64,000 nt of DNA from Hirundichthys speculiger (GCA_018398805.1 JAGFBZ010000936.1:1302001-1366000), one strand, 5' to 3'. Numbered from the stretch's first letter, positions 1 to 13,393 are shown. Notes: generated by a model not told the origin, from the sequence alone. Numbers and translations are program-made.

Positions 1-2160
1 CACCCAAAGATTCAAAACATCCGACCAAAATGACAAGGAACAACAGGTTAACACAACTCAATCCATCATCTTCAGCAGTACTTAACCTTTCCCACACACA
101 AGCTTGCTGCAGGCACTCTTCAAAAACATCCAGCTGAGACATGACAAAGTCAACAGCCACACCACCATCACCAACCTACCCACCCACACATCTTTGTGAA
201 ATCTCCTGTTTGAATCCTTGAATGACCACCAGATGATGTGCTTTACTCTCTTAGGATGAATGAGGACTGATTGATGAGACTTGATGCATCTCATAAATGT
301 GCATAATCAATTTGTTCTGCAATCAAAAATTAATCGTAGATGTTACATAGTGACTGAGCAATTTGTCCATCCCAGACTTGTAAAAGCTGAATGGTTTGAG
401 AAGTTGTGAAGGACTGTCAGTTCATTTTTTTTATGTTGTTTTAGTATTCAGCTGCTTTTTGTAAGTTAATTTTTTTAAATAACTTTTTGTTTTATTTTTT
501 TCTTTGCGAAACTATATTTAACTTTTTTAGATGAAGTATTGTGTCTGCTATTGGGATCTATTTTTGATTACTGCTCTAATGACACTGATCTTTTTTTTTT
601 TTTTAATCTTACAATCTCACAGAACTTTCCTAGAAGTCTGTCACAGGATAATTTCTTTGTTTACTCTACTGTTATAACTTATAAGATCTCCACAGAAGAA
701 CATGTTCAGTTTAACCCCAGTTAGTCCTTAAACATCATCTATGACAGTGTGTTTAATGTTTATATATATGTTTGTGTAATTTTGTGAACTTGATTGGCAA
801 ACTCAAGTTCATGTGATTTATTCTTTTTGGCATTTGCAGTCTGTGGCAATGTTAGGCCAAATCCATGTGTCATAATGTCTTCTGACTAATTGTATATCTC
901 AAGCATGTGAGCAGCATATGAGCACCTAATGTGTGAAGCTGGTTTTGCTCCCCCACCATTCCACAGAGACCATATAAGGCATATCTCTCAGTCCAGTGGG
1001 AGTGGTTAATCATGACCCTCCCAACAGCAGACAGCTGACACTCTGACATTGTGCCCCACTCAGCCTAAACCATACTCACCCCCCCCCCACCCACCCCACC
1101 CCTTCCCATCTATGCTTGTACCAATCCCAGGCATTTGAGGCTGTTAAGCCACATATTTGGGACACTGATGAGATGACAAAGTATATAAGTACCTGGTATT
1201 AGTGACACTGGCCAAGGGTAATTAAGGATTTCCTTGATCACCCTGTTTTTCTGGCTGAATAATTTCTGGATTTCTTATATGTATTCAGAAACACAGGGTC
1301 CCTTACAACCAGTTTAACCAGATTTATAGACTGCAGCAACAGTAAAATGCAGTTAACACCGAGGAGAAGTAAAGACAAGGTGTTTTTAAAAGTTTTGTTA
1401 TCAGGTATTAGTGTTAGGACACCACATATCTAAATGGATTAGGAACTTTCAAAACAATGGACTTACTTGATCATGACGAGTGCTAATCAGAAGCTACATT
1501 CTACTACAATTAAAATATCGACATCTGAAATGTTACTTATCTTGAAATTATTAAGTATGAATAAATAATATATAGATGAAGTACATATTGACACATCAAG
1601 TAAAACATTTGCTCACTGCAGAAAGATGTTACTTGTTACTGCTGAAATGTTAAATATCTCATGAGCTTACGATGGCTGTCATGTAAAAGTGGGATTTTAT
1701 TGTCGTTGAGGTGGATCAGTTTCATTTGAATTTTTTTTTTAGAGGACTGCAATTAATGATCATCTAAAATCAATTATTTGTTGGTTATTTTCCTAATTAA
1801 ATTTATTGTTTGATTTGTACAAAGACGGTTATAAATGCAGTCAGAATAACCCAGAGCCCAGAAAGACAGTCTCACAATACTTATTTTGTCCAGTCACTAG
1901 TACAGATATCAAATATTTGAAAATTATATAAGTGTTTAGATACTTTTCTGACAGTAACCAAATTTATACATTTACTAAGTGTTTCAGATGTATTAACTTA
2001 TATAACAGTTTGTTAGAATTAATGAAAAAATGTCTGTTCGTGTCGAATATTTTGTGTCGATAGTCATTTGCATAGTAACTATTTTCTACAAGAGTCCTGA
2101 AATGAAAATACCCAAGTTTGTCTTGAACTACTGTACCTGAGTAAACATACTTCAGATTTC
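1..2160. other. intergenic DNA upstream of cyhr1, no gene recognised
   Basis: AT-rich sequence with many homopolymer T runs (for example around 590-604) and a C-rich run at about 1081-1100. The open frames here are short, have no recognisable domain and are not flanked by coherent splice sites, so I see no exon. It could contain the distal promoter of cyhr1 or part of a UTR of an upstream gene, but nothing in the sequence shows this. Confidence 0.4.
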
Positions 2161-2169
2161 AAATAGTGA

Positions 2170-2806
2170 ACGATGCATCCTTTGTTAAAATTAAATCAAT
2201 TTCTCGTATACGAGGTTATGGTCACCTTTCAAATGTGGCCATTTATTGACCCGCAGGTGCTTAGAACGCATGCGCATTTCAAACTCTTTAAATACCCCAA
2301 GACATCTGCCACAACATTCCGCTGTCAGACAATTCACGGCTGTATCCAAGTTACTGGCGCTTAGAAACCCCAGTCGAGACGGGCGAAGTAATTACTTTTA
2401 AATATGGAATTTGTATCATAACTATTTCACCCGCAAAAAGCTGTAAAGAGTAAAGTCGGGGTGAACAAACAGGAAAAGGGAAAAAAACATATTTAAAAAA
2501 AACAAAAAAAAAACAAAGATGGCTGTGTAGCCACAGAGACAAGTCCCAACAGAACTGTCTTTAGCTTTAATCACCGATACGGCTCGTGGGTTCTCTGGAC
2601 AGTCAGTCGGTACCGGAGAATAGACGGGAGGAACAGCCGATCAGGGGCGTCGGTGCCCGTCATTGTAACCTGCTGTCACTACGAGTAACGGCATCGAGAG
2701 TGCAACAACAGCTGAGAGAGCCCGAGTTGTTTTTGTTCTGCCTGGCTCAGGGAGCGGACCGCTGTTTGAGTCTACGTAGCTAGCCGCATACTCTGCTAGC
2801 CCCACT
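2170..2806 (+). promoter_or_regulatory. cyhr1: probable cyhr1 promoter and 5' UTR exon
   Basis: Base composition changes from AT-rich to CpG-containing over this stretch. An NRF1-like palindrome (CGCATGCGCA) lies at about 2267-2276. The 3' edge is a good splice donor, CCCACT|GTAAGTC, with the GT at 2807, paired with a GTGTTTCAG acceptor ending at 3063 just before the first coding exon. This suggests a non-coding first exon ending at 2806. The transcription start is not determined; the placement is inference from motif and composition. Confidence 0.4.
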
Positions 2807-3063
2807 GTAAGTCAACAAAACTAGTTACCGTTGTCCGTGGTAGTCATTCTTACATTTTGCACATGATCTCATTATCGCACAGTAATTGGCCTTTTGAAAT
2901 CCAAGTTCCTATGTGTAGGGTGCAGTTAATAATAAGCTAGTCTGCATTCCTTCCTGAATGCCTGCTCCTGAAACGTTAGCCTAGCTCACGTTAGCTCGCT
3001 GTCAGCTGACCATTATCTCGACAGGTTGTACGCTAGCCCTGAGCTAACGTGCTCGTGTTTCAG
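2807..3063 (+). other. cyhr1: probable 5' UTR intron of cyhr1
   Basis: The stretch begins GTAAGTC and ends GTGTTTCAG, a good donor-acceptor pair 257 bp apart. It lies just upstream of the exon carrying the cyhr1 start codon at 3117. Inferred from splice consensus alone. Confidence 0.35.
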
Positions 3064-3116
3064 TCTTAGTCTGATCGAGGCACGAACTTAGCAGGTATTT
3101 GAAAACATTCATCGCC

Positions 3117-6100
3117 ATGTCTTCACTGGAAGAGAGAGACGTGGGCGTTGCGGCCGCCCCTGGCTCCTCCTCGGCCGGCCTGGGGGTCGGGGCCGTGGGG
3201 GCAGCCGTGGAGGCTGTCGCCGGGGTTGCAGCCATGCAAGAGGATGTCGGCATACGACGAGAAGGGCCCGAGCCTGACCCAGACGAGCCCCCCAAGAAGA
3301 GGGTGAAATTACCCGAGGGAGAGTCAGGAAAGCTGGAGGAGAGACTATACTCAGTGTTGTGCTGCACTGTGTGTCTAGACTTGCCCAAGGCGTCTGTGTA
3401 CCAGGTAAATGTGGAGTCAATCACCTCCCTCCCCTCCCCTCCCGCCCAGTTATCACTAACTTACACTCAAACATCAGAACGACCAGCTGGACCTCATATT
3501 ATAAGCTTCCCTGTGTCCCAACCTCCAAACCAAAGAGTCAACCTGTTGAATATGTTGGCCAGCTTCATTTATTTTTAGTGATATTGGATCCAACACAGCC
3601 TCTAAAAGTCTGCAGCAAATTTGAGACACGAGGCTGAGAGGCCAGACACAACCAGGCCTGTTGGTCATCTGCACTGGCTCAAGTCTATAACACTATAGTG
3701 TGAATTATTCTCAGGTCACCACAACAAAAACACACCCCCAAGCTCCACACAAAAACTTCATCTAAATGTAATTAACATTTGACCTTCCTTTCAACATGCC
3801 CGAACATTGTCCTCAATGACCTCAAACAGATCTCTTCCATGTCAAGAGACCATATTTATTATTATAAATATGTTATTGTTCAGTTAATCAACATTTATAC
3901 ACCTTTCAGTGCCATCCAGCACACTAAACTTTTGTTTTCACTGGTGTTAGCATAAGCCCACCTTTTCTCGTTACATATCAATTTCTATACATAACATTCT
4001 GCACATTGTATATACCCTAAATGGCCATTCCACAGAAATGAACTATTATTGAATTGTTGTAGCGCAGTCCAAATTCACATCTTCAAAAATACAATAAAGT
4101 GAAAGATGTTTGCCAATTAATTTTCAACGTCCATCTCCAAGAAGCTAGATTCCTAAAATAGTTTGGCAGCTGCTGTCAATAGTATAATAAATGCATCAAA
4201 AAGTACACAAATACGTAAGATAGGAGAATAAAAAGTTCAAGGACCTAACTTTGAAAAAATGTTTCTTCCCATGTAGCAACCTCAGTGATATGTTTTCCTT
4301 TTTCCTTTAACACTCTTTATTGACCTTGTTTTTCCCCTCAGTGTACAAACGGACACCTGATGTGTGCTGGCTGTTTTATTCACCTCCTTGCTGATTCCCG
4401 TCTCAAGGAGGAACAAGCCACATGTCCCAACTGCAGGTATTTAAACATAAAAAGCATGGACATTTCTTTGTGTAATGTTTTGTTGAAAGTATTTTTCAAA
4501 CACTAAAAAAATAGTCTGAATTCAGTTTTCCCTCATCGAACAGGCTGATTAATTTGGTATTTTATGTATAACAACAGTGAGGATTAACATCATACTATTG
4601 ACACAAAGTGGACTCCAGGTTTTCCTGGTTACCTACAGGAATTCACCGCACGCATGCATGAACAAAAGTAGTTTAGAACCCGATTCATCAACCGTCTCTG
4701 GCATAAAGTTCACAACCAAAGTGAATTGTCAGTGCAGGCTGCTCATAAGTAGAGGAGGTAACATCAGCCCCATTGGCATCACACGATGTCCAGCTTTGAC
4801 TAAAACCATATTCCAGTGATCCCTAAAGTGTGAGCTATGGCCCCCTGGTGGGCTGTCGAGGTACTGCAGGTGGGCCTTGAGAGGTCATTAAAATGAAACA
4901 AATATGTCTTTAAATGCTTGATCATTTTAAATATGTTTTTAATTTCTGTAAAATGTTTATTACGTGATTTCAAAAATATTTAGAAAAAATAAAACAAACC
5001 AACTGAGTGTTATTCTGCTGTAATCTTAACTTAATATGACAAGTGTCACCTTATTTGTTGACCCCTTATATTGATATTGGAATGTTGCTTTTAACCTTGT
5101 ATGTTGATCAAAGTGCTGTTTAAAGGTTTGCATGGGCCGCAAACATTTTTCACAGAAGACTAGTAGGAAGCTTTGCCTTGTTTATTTTTTAGTTACAGTT
5201 GTGTAAATTAGAAGGCTTTATTTAAAAAAAAGTTTTTGGTTGGAAAATCAGTTGTTTCTACTGTATCTGCTCCCTCCCCAGACACTATGGGTCTCATCTA
5301 TGAACCGTGAGCAGAACAGATTTGTGCGTAAACTGTGAGCAGAGTGAAATTTACTTGTGTTTCGCAATTCATGAAAATGTTGGTAGTTCTGAACTTTTTG
5401 TAGCTATAAAGAAAATCTACTTCTGTCTCTGACCTTGTGTAGAGTTTGGGTAAATGAGGAGCATGCATAAATATTGTTGTCAGTCTTGAACTTTACAACA
5501 TTAATGCTTTATATGGACTCCTGCTCTCACAATATACTTTTAAATCACATTTTAAACATTATAGTAATAGTAATAGTAATAAAAAAAACAAATAATAATA
5601 ATACATCTGAAATATAACATATTTCTTTTAATTGATGGATATTTTTGCATATTTAACCTTTAGATTGTGCTTCTTGAAGTGTCGGTGGGTTGATGAAATG
5701 GACTTGATCTGCTGACATGCAGTGACTTGGACAAATTATAGAGCGCACCAATAATGGTGGATTCCTTATAGGATTTCGCACATGATAGAAATGTTTCAGG
5801 TGACTGCAGCAGAGAATTTTGCTGATATCGAGAAATTTTGTCATTGTTTTTCTTTCTTTTTTCTCCCATGCAAAATCATATCAAATTGCTTTCATATCAC
5901 TTTTTAAAAAGCATATCGGAAGCAGAGCACTTTCTGGCAGTGCCTCTTTGGCATTAGAAGTAAGTCACAATTTGTCCACAGGATCTTGTATTTTTTGTCT
6001 TCGTAGTCTTCGTATCAAATGTTTACTTTCAGGTCAAAGTAGGTGTCTAAAAACCAGTTGAAATGCACCAGAATGCAGGAAATGGCATCTACTTCATTGA

Positions 6101-9100
6101 AAACTTTTTGGGGAGGAAAAACATACCTACCCCCAGAATCTCCCAGAATTTGGTCACGTGGAACAGCCTTGCAACAAGAATTTTTGGGAACTCATACGAA
6201 GCAAGTCTCTGCCTTGGGTTTAGGAACCTCAGGGCGGGAAAAGGTACGGGGTGAGGGGTGTTATTGACTTGGTGCTGTTTGATTATTCTGTGACCAGGAT
6301 GTGACATTATTCAGCTTTCTTGATGTCCCTTTGCCGTACGAGTCGTCTCTTCATCGCCACTATCACTGTGCGTGCAAACAAAAACCGAGCAACCATCTTG
6401 GTTCTTTCAATAGCAATGTTGTTTTCCCAGTTTGTTTTTCTTCTTTTTTATTAGCTGTCTTCTTTTTCTTATTGGTGGTTGGCAAACAGTGAAAGTGGTG
6501 CACTTTCTCGCCACCATGTGGTACGGAGCTTTTGACTGCAATGCTAGTGGACCCTTACCGGGTCTGTTACTGTGATGGAGCCACGGCAGCTAAAAGAATC
6601 AAGAAGTGTTGGCCTGCTTAAAATTTCCCCTTTTGGGTTTTTTAGGATATTAATCTGGTTATGATTACTGAATAATTATTTTGATTTCCACTGAGCATTG
6701 ATGTGGCTTTTTTGTTTATAAAAATTATAAATGTTTATAAAATTATAAAATGAACATTTTCAAAAATTGTCAAGCAGTTATTTTTCTGACGTGTGACTTA
6801 AGTGTTCCTTCAATTTTCTTTTTAGTAGTATGCCAGATTTTGTTTCTTGATCAGGAAATGGCCAGGTATAATATTTAGTGTCTGTGTTTTTGCCTTCTTT
6901 TTGTATGAGTTTTTGCTAATATAGATGAAGACATCTGGAAAGAAATCTCTAAGGCTCACAAATCCTTGCACTACTTTAAGTGTTTTTTCCTGAGTACATC
7001 AGCATTTTGTCATGCAAAAGAGAAAGTGTTCCTTTCACTTCTCAGGTTTTACATATCAAGGCATAAAAAAAAAAGAAAATAATCTGGTCCTTACCACATA
7101 TGAAAATGAAGTTAAACTTTTAGATGAAGAACAACTCTTGATATTATTCCATGCAGTGTGTGGAAACTATGTACCCTCTATGATTTAAAAGCTTGTAGAG
7201 CCACCTTTAAGGTACTTGTTTTCTGTGTGATGTTTTCAGTCTCTCACATTGTCCTGGAGAAATTTTGGCCCACTCTTCTTTACAAATTTTTTCAGTTCAT
7301 TAAGCTTTGGAGGCATTTGTTTATGCAAAACTCTTATAAAGGCTCACCACACCAATTTGCAAACAGCTTGACTTTGAAAAAGAAAATAATCAAGGCGCTG
7401 CAGTGGTCTAGTCAGTCATTATGTTGTACATTTGTTGATGTGTGTGGGATCAATGTTCTGTTGTATGAGCCAGTTTTGGACAAGCCTTAGCTTTGAGACA
7501 TATGGCCTCTATTTGACTCAAGAACACTTTCATTCTCAGTTCGTGTTCGATGACTGTAAGGTGTCCAGGGAAGGAGGCTACATCTACACTTTGGAATTAA
7601 TTGTCCAAAGGACACTGTTGCAGAAGTCTTGTGGTTTGTTTGGATGCACCTTTGCAAACTAGTCATGCTGCTGTGTTCTTTTAGAGGAAAGAGTCTGTTC
7701 CTGGCAGTCTTTCCAAACTAGCCATTTCTTTTGTAATTGCAATATTATTAACTTTGATATTTACAATGCTAACCTGTCTTAGCTGTAGCTCTTGGGTTTT
7801 ATGCAGTTTCTCTGAAACATTGCGCAGTCTAACCTTGAGGTGGACTTGCTGCAACGTCAACTCTTTAGAAGATTGTCTTCTGTCTCAAGGTTTTCCACTT
7901 GTGAATACTGTGTCTCACTGCAAAATGATGGAATCCAAATAACTCGCAAAGGGACTGAAAACTCTTCCCAGATTGATGGGCAGCAGCCAATGCTTCTCTA
8001 AGATCATTACTGATACTTTTCTTTCTTTGTCTTAACATACATCTGAACGTTCCAGAGCAGGAAAACTGACAAAATACCTGTTTTTCTAGAGGTGCTCACA
8101 CTTGTTGATGTGCAGTCAAGCACATTTGATTTGTTACACCTGACTGCTGTTTACCCTCTTAAACCCTGTGTAACAAGAAAACAGTGAACTTGGTTTGTCA
8201 AACACTTAGGGCTGAGGTGATGTGACCACAAATCAATACCACGCTGAATTGATTACCTTGATTATGATTAATGAATGTTTATTTTAGTATCATTTTGTTT
8301 TTTTGCTCTCATAGATTGCTGACCTGATTTTATTTATTTATTGTTTTTTTTTAAGCAGCTATTAAAACTGGTATATTTCTCTAATAAAAGAGTACATATC
8401 TTTGATTCTAGATTAAGTGAGATGGAGTACAGACAGATTAAACATATAGTCATTAAATGAGTATTTCAAAGAAGAGAAATAATTGAAATAATTGACATGA
8501 AAGTTGGTTTCAATTGACGGCCCAGCCCTACACACACTGCTTCTGCATGTTGGCTTAGCTTTTGTTTTATGAATCATTCTGCTGTGTAATATATAATGTG
8601 GTGGTGTTCATCTTTTTTTTTAACATTTTTTGTAATTATGCCATATATGTGAATGCACAGAAATGAAAAAAGGTGCGCTGTCTCTTTCTCACATTACTTT
8701 ATTTCCCAGTGCATACTCATGAAATCAGCACCAACCGATGACAAAGGGAGATACTTTGTTTTTCCCTGCCAGGAACTTGTGCAATGTCCACAATCTTGTT
8801 TAACCGTATGTTGCATAACACAAACAATAGATATACCACTGCACTGACGTGTGACTCATGTTTTGTTGTGTTTATTCAGATGTGAGATCAGCAAGAATTT
8901 GTGCTGCAGGAACCTTGCAGTGGAGAAGGCTGTCAGTGAGCTGCCGACAGAATGTACCTTCTGCCTAAAACAGTTCCCCCGTTCCAGCCTAGAGAGACAC
9001 CAGAAGGAGGAGTGCCAAGACAGGTTTTCATCACTCCTTTAGACCAAAACATTGTTTATTCAGCATTATAATGAAAGTGAATGAAGTGTCACCAAAATAT

Positions 9101-12100
9101 TTTACAACCACCTTCCATGCAAATGTTCCAAAAGTAGGTTATTGAGCCACTACAAATGGTAAAGAGTGAGTCTTTCAGAGTTTAAACGAGTAGAAAAGAT
9201 AACAGCATAAATCTCATCTCACCGCATTAATGGAGTGTGTATGTGGGCTTGTTGTAACCCAGCACAGTATTACACGAAGTTAACCCGGGAATGATGGGGG
9301 AATATGTGTGCAGTCATTTTCAAGGAGGAAAAACCGGGTAATGTGATTACAGACCAAGCATTAGTCATATGTGATGCTCAAGTCGTGTCTGAAATCCAGT
9401 GGGGTTGTTTCTATGACAACAGGTGACCCTTGCTCAGGAGAGCGGTGTCTGTGCTGCTGTTGCTATGACAGCAGTCGTAGGAGACATCAGGTGTTTTTTT
9501 TGTTTTTTGGTCAGGTCAGACAGAAAATGTTCCCCATCTCCTGTGAGGAGGTGTCGGACGTTGTTCTCAGAAGCACTCATGAGTTTGTCGTATTCTCATT
9601 TGACATGAACTCTTTCATGTGCTGTATCTACAACCAGTGATGACTATTTTTGTTGAGCGCTGTTGAAAAATTTCCCAGCGTAAAGGGTGAATTACGTAAG
9701 TGTGGCTTTAAAAAGAGCTCTGCGCTACTCCAGAGCCCAAGTATTACCTTTCATGTTACAGTATTAATGTCTCACTTTATTTGAACAAAGTAATAAGTTT
9801 TCATTGAAAAGCACCTCGATCTAAGGTGTAATTGATACCAATTTATGCCTTTTTTTTCCCTCTGGGGCTGTCTTATAGAGTGTTTAGTATAGCATTAATT
9901 TGCTGCAGTTCACATTCTAGGTTAATTAGTACCTATGATATGATTACTTTTTACTCACTGCAAGTATGGCATATTTATCACAAAGAACCTGTAAAAGATC
10001 TAATTAATGTGAAGCCTTGTATGTGCTTCCATTGTCTTTTACTCCCTCTTGCTGCTGTCTTGTCAGGGTGACGCAGTGTAAGTACAAGAGGATCGGCTGC
10101 CCCTGGCAAGGTCCATTTCATGAGCTCCCGGCACATGAGAGCGAGTGCTCTCATCCAACTAAGACTGGTACAGAGCTGATGGGAATACTGGGAGAGATGG
10201 ATCAGAGCCACCGCAGGGACACACAGCTCTATAACAGCATCTTTAGCTTGCTCTGCTATGAGAAGATTGGGTTTACAGGTACAAACAAACCAAAAAAGGG
10301 TTTTAAATGCACCAGTGAATTGTCTGTCTGATGACAGAAAGTTAGTCAGATTTAGACAATTCAAATCATTTCAAATTTAGACCATTTAGAGGAAGTAGCC
10401 TTGAAGTCGTAAAATCCTTAAACTAGAGAGTCTGGGGACTTGAATACACATTTATACTCTTCCCCTCTTTCTACCTTTTGTCTTCTTCTTTTTCTAATTT
10501 ACCTTCCACTATATGTCCTTTCAGAGGTGCAGTTCAGGCCATACCGGACTGATGACTTTATCACTCGTCTCTACTATGAAACGCCCCGTTTTACTGTTCT
10601 CAACCAGACGTGGGTGCTGAAGGCCCGTGTTAATGACTCGGAGCGCAACCCCAATCTCTCCTGCAAGCGCACCCTATCCTTCCAGCTCATCCTCAAGAGC
10701 AAGGTACGCTCACTTCTCTGTTCTTGTCTATTTTCTGTGTGTGTTTCTGTAACCCTGCTCTGTTTCAGTGCTCCGTCATGTATCATTCTGAGCCAAGTCT
10801 GCTTTTAACTGGGAATTTCAGAAGTGGGAAAACACTTTTGAACTGGCCTGATGGGTATCAGAGAAACTCTCTAGCAAAGGGAATCATGATTACCATCCAA
10901 GAAGTTACCTTTTAATTATGTAAAAATTATGTTAACACAAGATGGGCAACAACTTAGACTTGATAACATATCCTTTCAGAATCCATATGTGCATGTTATA
11001 CACAGCAGGATTTAAGATCAATGCAACAATTGATGATTGGACTTTCGTGCTACATAATGGTAAAAAAAAAAAAAACTGAGCTTTTTTTTTTTTATAATTC
11101 ACATTTTCTTTCAAGACAAAATGGAATTCAATTAATTCCAACTGAACAGTTCTTAAATGTTTTATACCCTTTTCCCAAAAGTGTGTTGCTGGTGGGTTTT
11201 ACATACAACCCAAATTCCAGAAAAGTTTGGACATTTTTAAAATTTTAATAGAAAACTAAAAGACAAATCACAGGAGCCAATATTTTATTCATAACAGAAC
11301 ATAGAAAACATAATAAATGTGTTAACTGAAATTTTACAATTTTATGCACAAAATGAGTTTATTTCAAATTGAATGCCTGCTACAGGTCTCTAAATAGTTG
11401 GACAGGGGCATGTTTACCATGGTGGAGCATCTCCTCAGAACAGTTCAAAAGAGTCTGAAGACATCTAGGCATCGAGGTTATGAGTTTCTGGAGTTTTGGT
11501 GCTGGAATTTGGTTCCATCCTTCCCTGATATAGGTTTCCTGCCGCTGAAGAGTTCATGGTCGCCTTTGATGTATTTTTCATTTAATGACGAAAATGAAAA
11601 ATTAAATGAAAATGAAAAATGAAAAATACTTTATTAATCCCAAAGGGAAATTCAACATTGTAGTAAGGGTTTTTCTTTTTTTTTTTCTTTCAACAATAAA
11701 TAAATGACAGCAACAATAATATTGAATTAATAATAGTAGGATGTCTTGTTGTTGGGGCTGATGGCTGCTGGCAGGAATGATCTTTTGCATCTTTCTGTCT
11801 TGCAACGGACCTGAAGAAGCCTCTCACTAAATACTATGTTGTTTGAATGCGTTGTTGTGGAGAGGGTGTGAAGAGTCCCATTATCTCCATCATCTTCATC
11901 AGCTTGTGCAGCATTCTTTTTTGTACAATCAGCTCCAACGACTCCAGAGTTACACCCAGCACAGATCCAGCTTTCCTGATCAGTTTGTTGATTCTCTTCA
12001 GGTCTCTGGTTCTGATGCTGCTGCCCCAGCAGATGGCTGCAAAGCTGATTGCACTTTCAACAACAGACCAATAGAAGATGTGCAACATCTTGGTGCAGAC

Positions 12101-13393
12101 ATTAAAAGATCTCAGCGCCAACTGTTATCTATAGGTCTAAGATATTGCCCCCGTGCCAATTCATTTGAGACCTGTAGCAGGCATCAAATTTAAAATGAGC
12201 TCATTTAGTGGATAAAAGTGTAACATTTCTCAGTTTAAACATTTGTTCTATTATCTATATTCTGTTGTGAATATAATATTGGCTCATGTGATTTGAAAGT
12301 CTCTTAGTTCCCATTTTATTGAAATTTTAAAACACGTCACAACTTTTCCAGAATTGGGGTTGTATTTTCTGTGTGTGCACTAAAATAAGGGAGAATCACA
12401 TTCACTTTTTTGATTTCTTAGGAGAAATTACTTTTCGTTACAGTTGCTCCTACACAAACGCTTAAGAAGAGAGTACCATGATTACTAAATCAAGTATAAC
12501 TATGACAAATTAACGTAGAATATAAAAACTCAAGGTGGAACATAATATATATATACATATATACAGATAGATATGTATGCTAAATTAAATGAAATTTATA
12601 TTGAAACAAGTAAAACACTTTGACATGAGGCAATAAAGACAAGTCACTTAATCTAATTTAAGAAAGAGCAGCATCCCTCTAGAGATGATGTTCAGTTATT
12701 TCACAGTCTGCCTGTCCCTTTCTATCTGTGAGAAGGACAGGGGAGATGAACCAATCATCTCTCAGTACTGTCTGCAGCCTTCTTCCTCTCTTCTAAACCA
12801 AGATGCCAAGATATGTTTCATTTCTGATGTGTGCCTCAAAATAGTCTCAATCCTCAGGCTTTTTTAGGCTTTTAAGCAATGACTTGGTTTGATATCATTT
12901 TAGAATTTAAGTTATAGAAGCTTCACCTGAGCTACCTGCCGATGCTACATGTGGCATCATGAACTCAGTTGTTGCCAGGTGACAAACTCAAGACCCCAGT
13001 ACTGTGAAGGTGATCTCTGGACATTTGGACAACTCTCTCTGCTGTACTTCCTTTTTTCCAATTCTTAAAAGGCTTGTTTCCTTTATGCTAAGGAGGCTTT
13101 TAAATTCTTTGTATCTGAAATAACCTCTCAAGTGGGGTGAGTCTCTATATTTATGTGGATGTACTTCTGTGTTTGTGCAGGTGAATTCTGCCCTGGAGTG
13201 CTCCTTCCTGCTGCTGAAGGGGCCCTACGATGACGTACGAATCAAGCCCGTCATCTACCACCACTCCTTCAGCAATGACACCAATGAGACCGACTACGTC
13301 CCTCTGCCCATCTCCGATTCAGTGGAGTGCAACAAACTGCTGGCCGCCAAAAACATCAACCTGCGCCTGTTCATCTTCCAAGTCCAAAAATAA
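3117..13393 (+). CDS. cyhr1: zinc finger TRAF-type containing protein 1 (cysteine/histidine-rich protein 1)
   Basis: Six coding exons join in frame to 376 aa: 3117-3404, 4342-4436, 8880-9023, 10067-10278, 10525-10703 and 13181-13393 (stop TAA). The start is the ATG at 3117 (CATCGCCATGT); the open frame upstream has no earlier ATG. Residues 1-60 are Ala/Gly/Val-rich and acidic, followed by a basic PKKRVKLP patch that looks like a nuclear signal. A RING-type finger follows, with C83-x2-C86, C97, H101, C104, C107 and CPNC at 124-127. Next come TRAF-type zinc-finger Cys/His residues (about 129-215, including ECTFC, H-x5-C and [10 protein letters not shown]) and a conserved C-terminal TRAF-like region ([20 protein letters not shown], ending FQVQK). 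It closely matches vertebrate CYHR1/ZFTRAF1 as I know it. The family is described as RING/TRAF-type zinc-finger proteins; the precise biochemical role is poorly defined, so E3 ligase activity is only a possibility. Introns 2 and 5 carry transposons. Confidence 0.95.
5288..5345. mobile_element. possible single terminus of a DNA transposon in cyhr1 intron 2
   Basis: The sequence GGGTCTCATCTATGAACCG, followed by GTGCGTAAAC, resembles the ends of fish Harbinger/ISL2EU-type non-autonomous elements. The element at 55980-56842 in this window has a related end. I could not find the partner terminus, so the extent is unknown. Confidence 0.25.
7150..8660 (-). mobile_element. degraded Tc1-like transposon in cyhr1 intron 2
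   Basis: The + strand reads as the reverse complement of a fish Tc1-like transposase gene. Recognisable blocks lie at about 7265-7345, 7445-7500, 7600-7720 and 7780-7990, for example CCCAGATTGATGGGCAGCA at about 7968. The coding frame is broken everywhere, so this is a fossil. The outer ends are not sharp. A separate small hAT-like element (8207-8530) sits inside it. The family is recognised by memory of the consensus; only the general Tc1/mariner assignment is claimed. Confidence 0.65.
8207..8530. mobile_element. hAT-type MITE inserted into the Tc1-like fossil
   Basis: The 324-bp element begins TAGGGCTG and ends CAGCCCTA, a perfect 8-bp inverted terminus. The flanking 8-mers are CAAACACT (8199-8206) and CACACACT (8531-8538), 7 of 8 identical. 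Eight-base duplications and TAGGG...CCCTA ends are typical of hAT elements. There is no coding capacity. Its position inside the Tc1-like sequence shows that it inserted later. Confidence 0.7.
11204..12364 (-). mobile_element. Tc1/mariner-type element with terminal inverted repeats, interrupted by a LINE
   Basis: The left end is TACAACCCAAATTCCAGAAA and the right end is the inverted version TTTCCAGAATTGGGGTTGTA, with TA at both edges as expected for Tc1/mariner target sites. Internal blocks such as ACAGGGGCATGTTTACCA (about 11402) and GCATCAAATTTAAAATGAGC (about 12181) match a very common fish element as I remember it, with the transposase on the - strand. The middle is replaced by a LINE fragment (11589-12121). 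It lies in intron 5 of cyhr1 and is not functional. Confidence 0.7.
11589..12121 (-). pseudogene. LINE (non-LTR retrotransposon) 3' fragment with end of reverse-transcriptase ORF
   Basis: On the - strand, 12121-11834 encodes 95 residues (including [18 protein letters not shown] and [13 protein letters not shown]). These look like the C-terminal part of the reverse-transcriptase ORF of fish CR1/L2/Rex-type LINEs. Downstream there is a typical LINE 3' end, GGGATTAATAAAGTA, followed by a GAAAAAT-type repeat tail (about 11589-11627). The 5' part of the element is missing, as is usual for 5'-truncated LINE insertions. It is inserted into the TIR element 11204-12364. Clade assignment is tentative. 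Confidence 0.7.

Noticed and set aside
3044..3424. Two open frames on the - strand opposite cyhr1 exon 1
   Set aside because: Shadows of the GC-rich first coding exon of cyhr1.
9978..10364. 128-codon open frame on the - strand
   Set aside because: Antisense shadow of cyhr1 exon 10067-10278, whose + strand reading has conserved zinc-finger residues.
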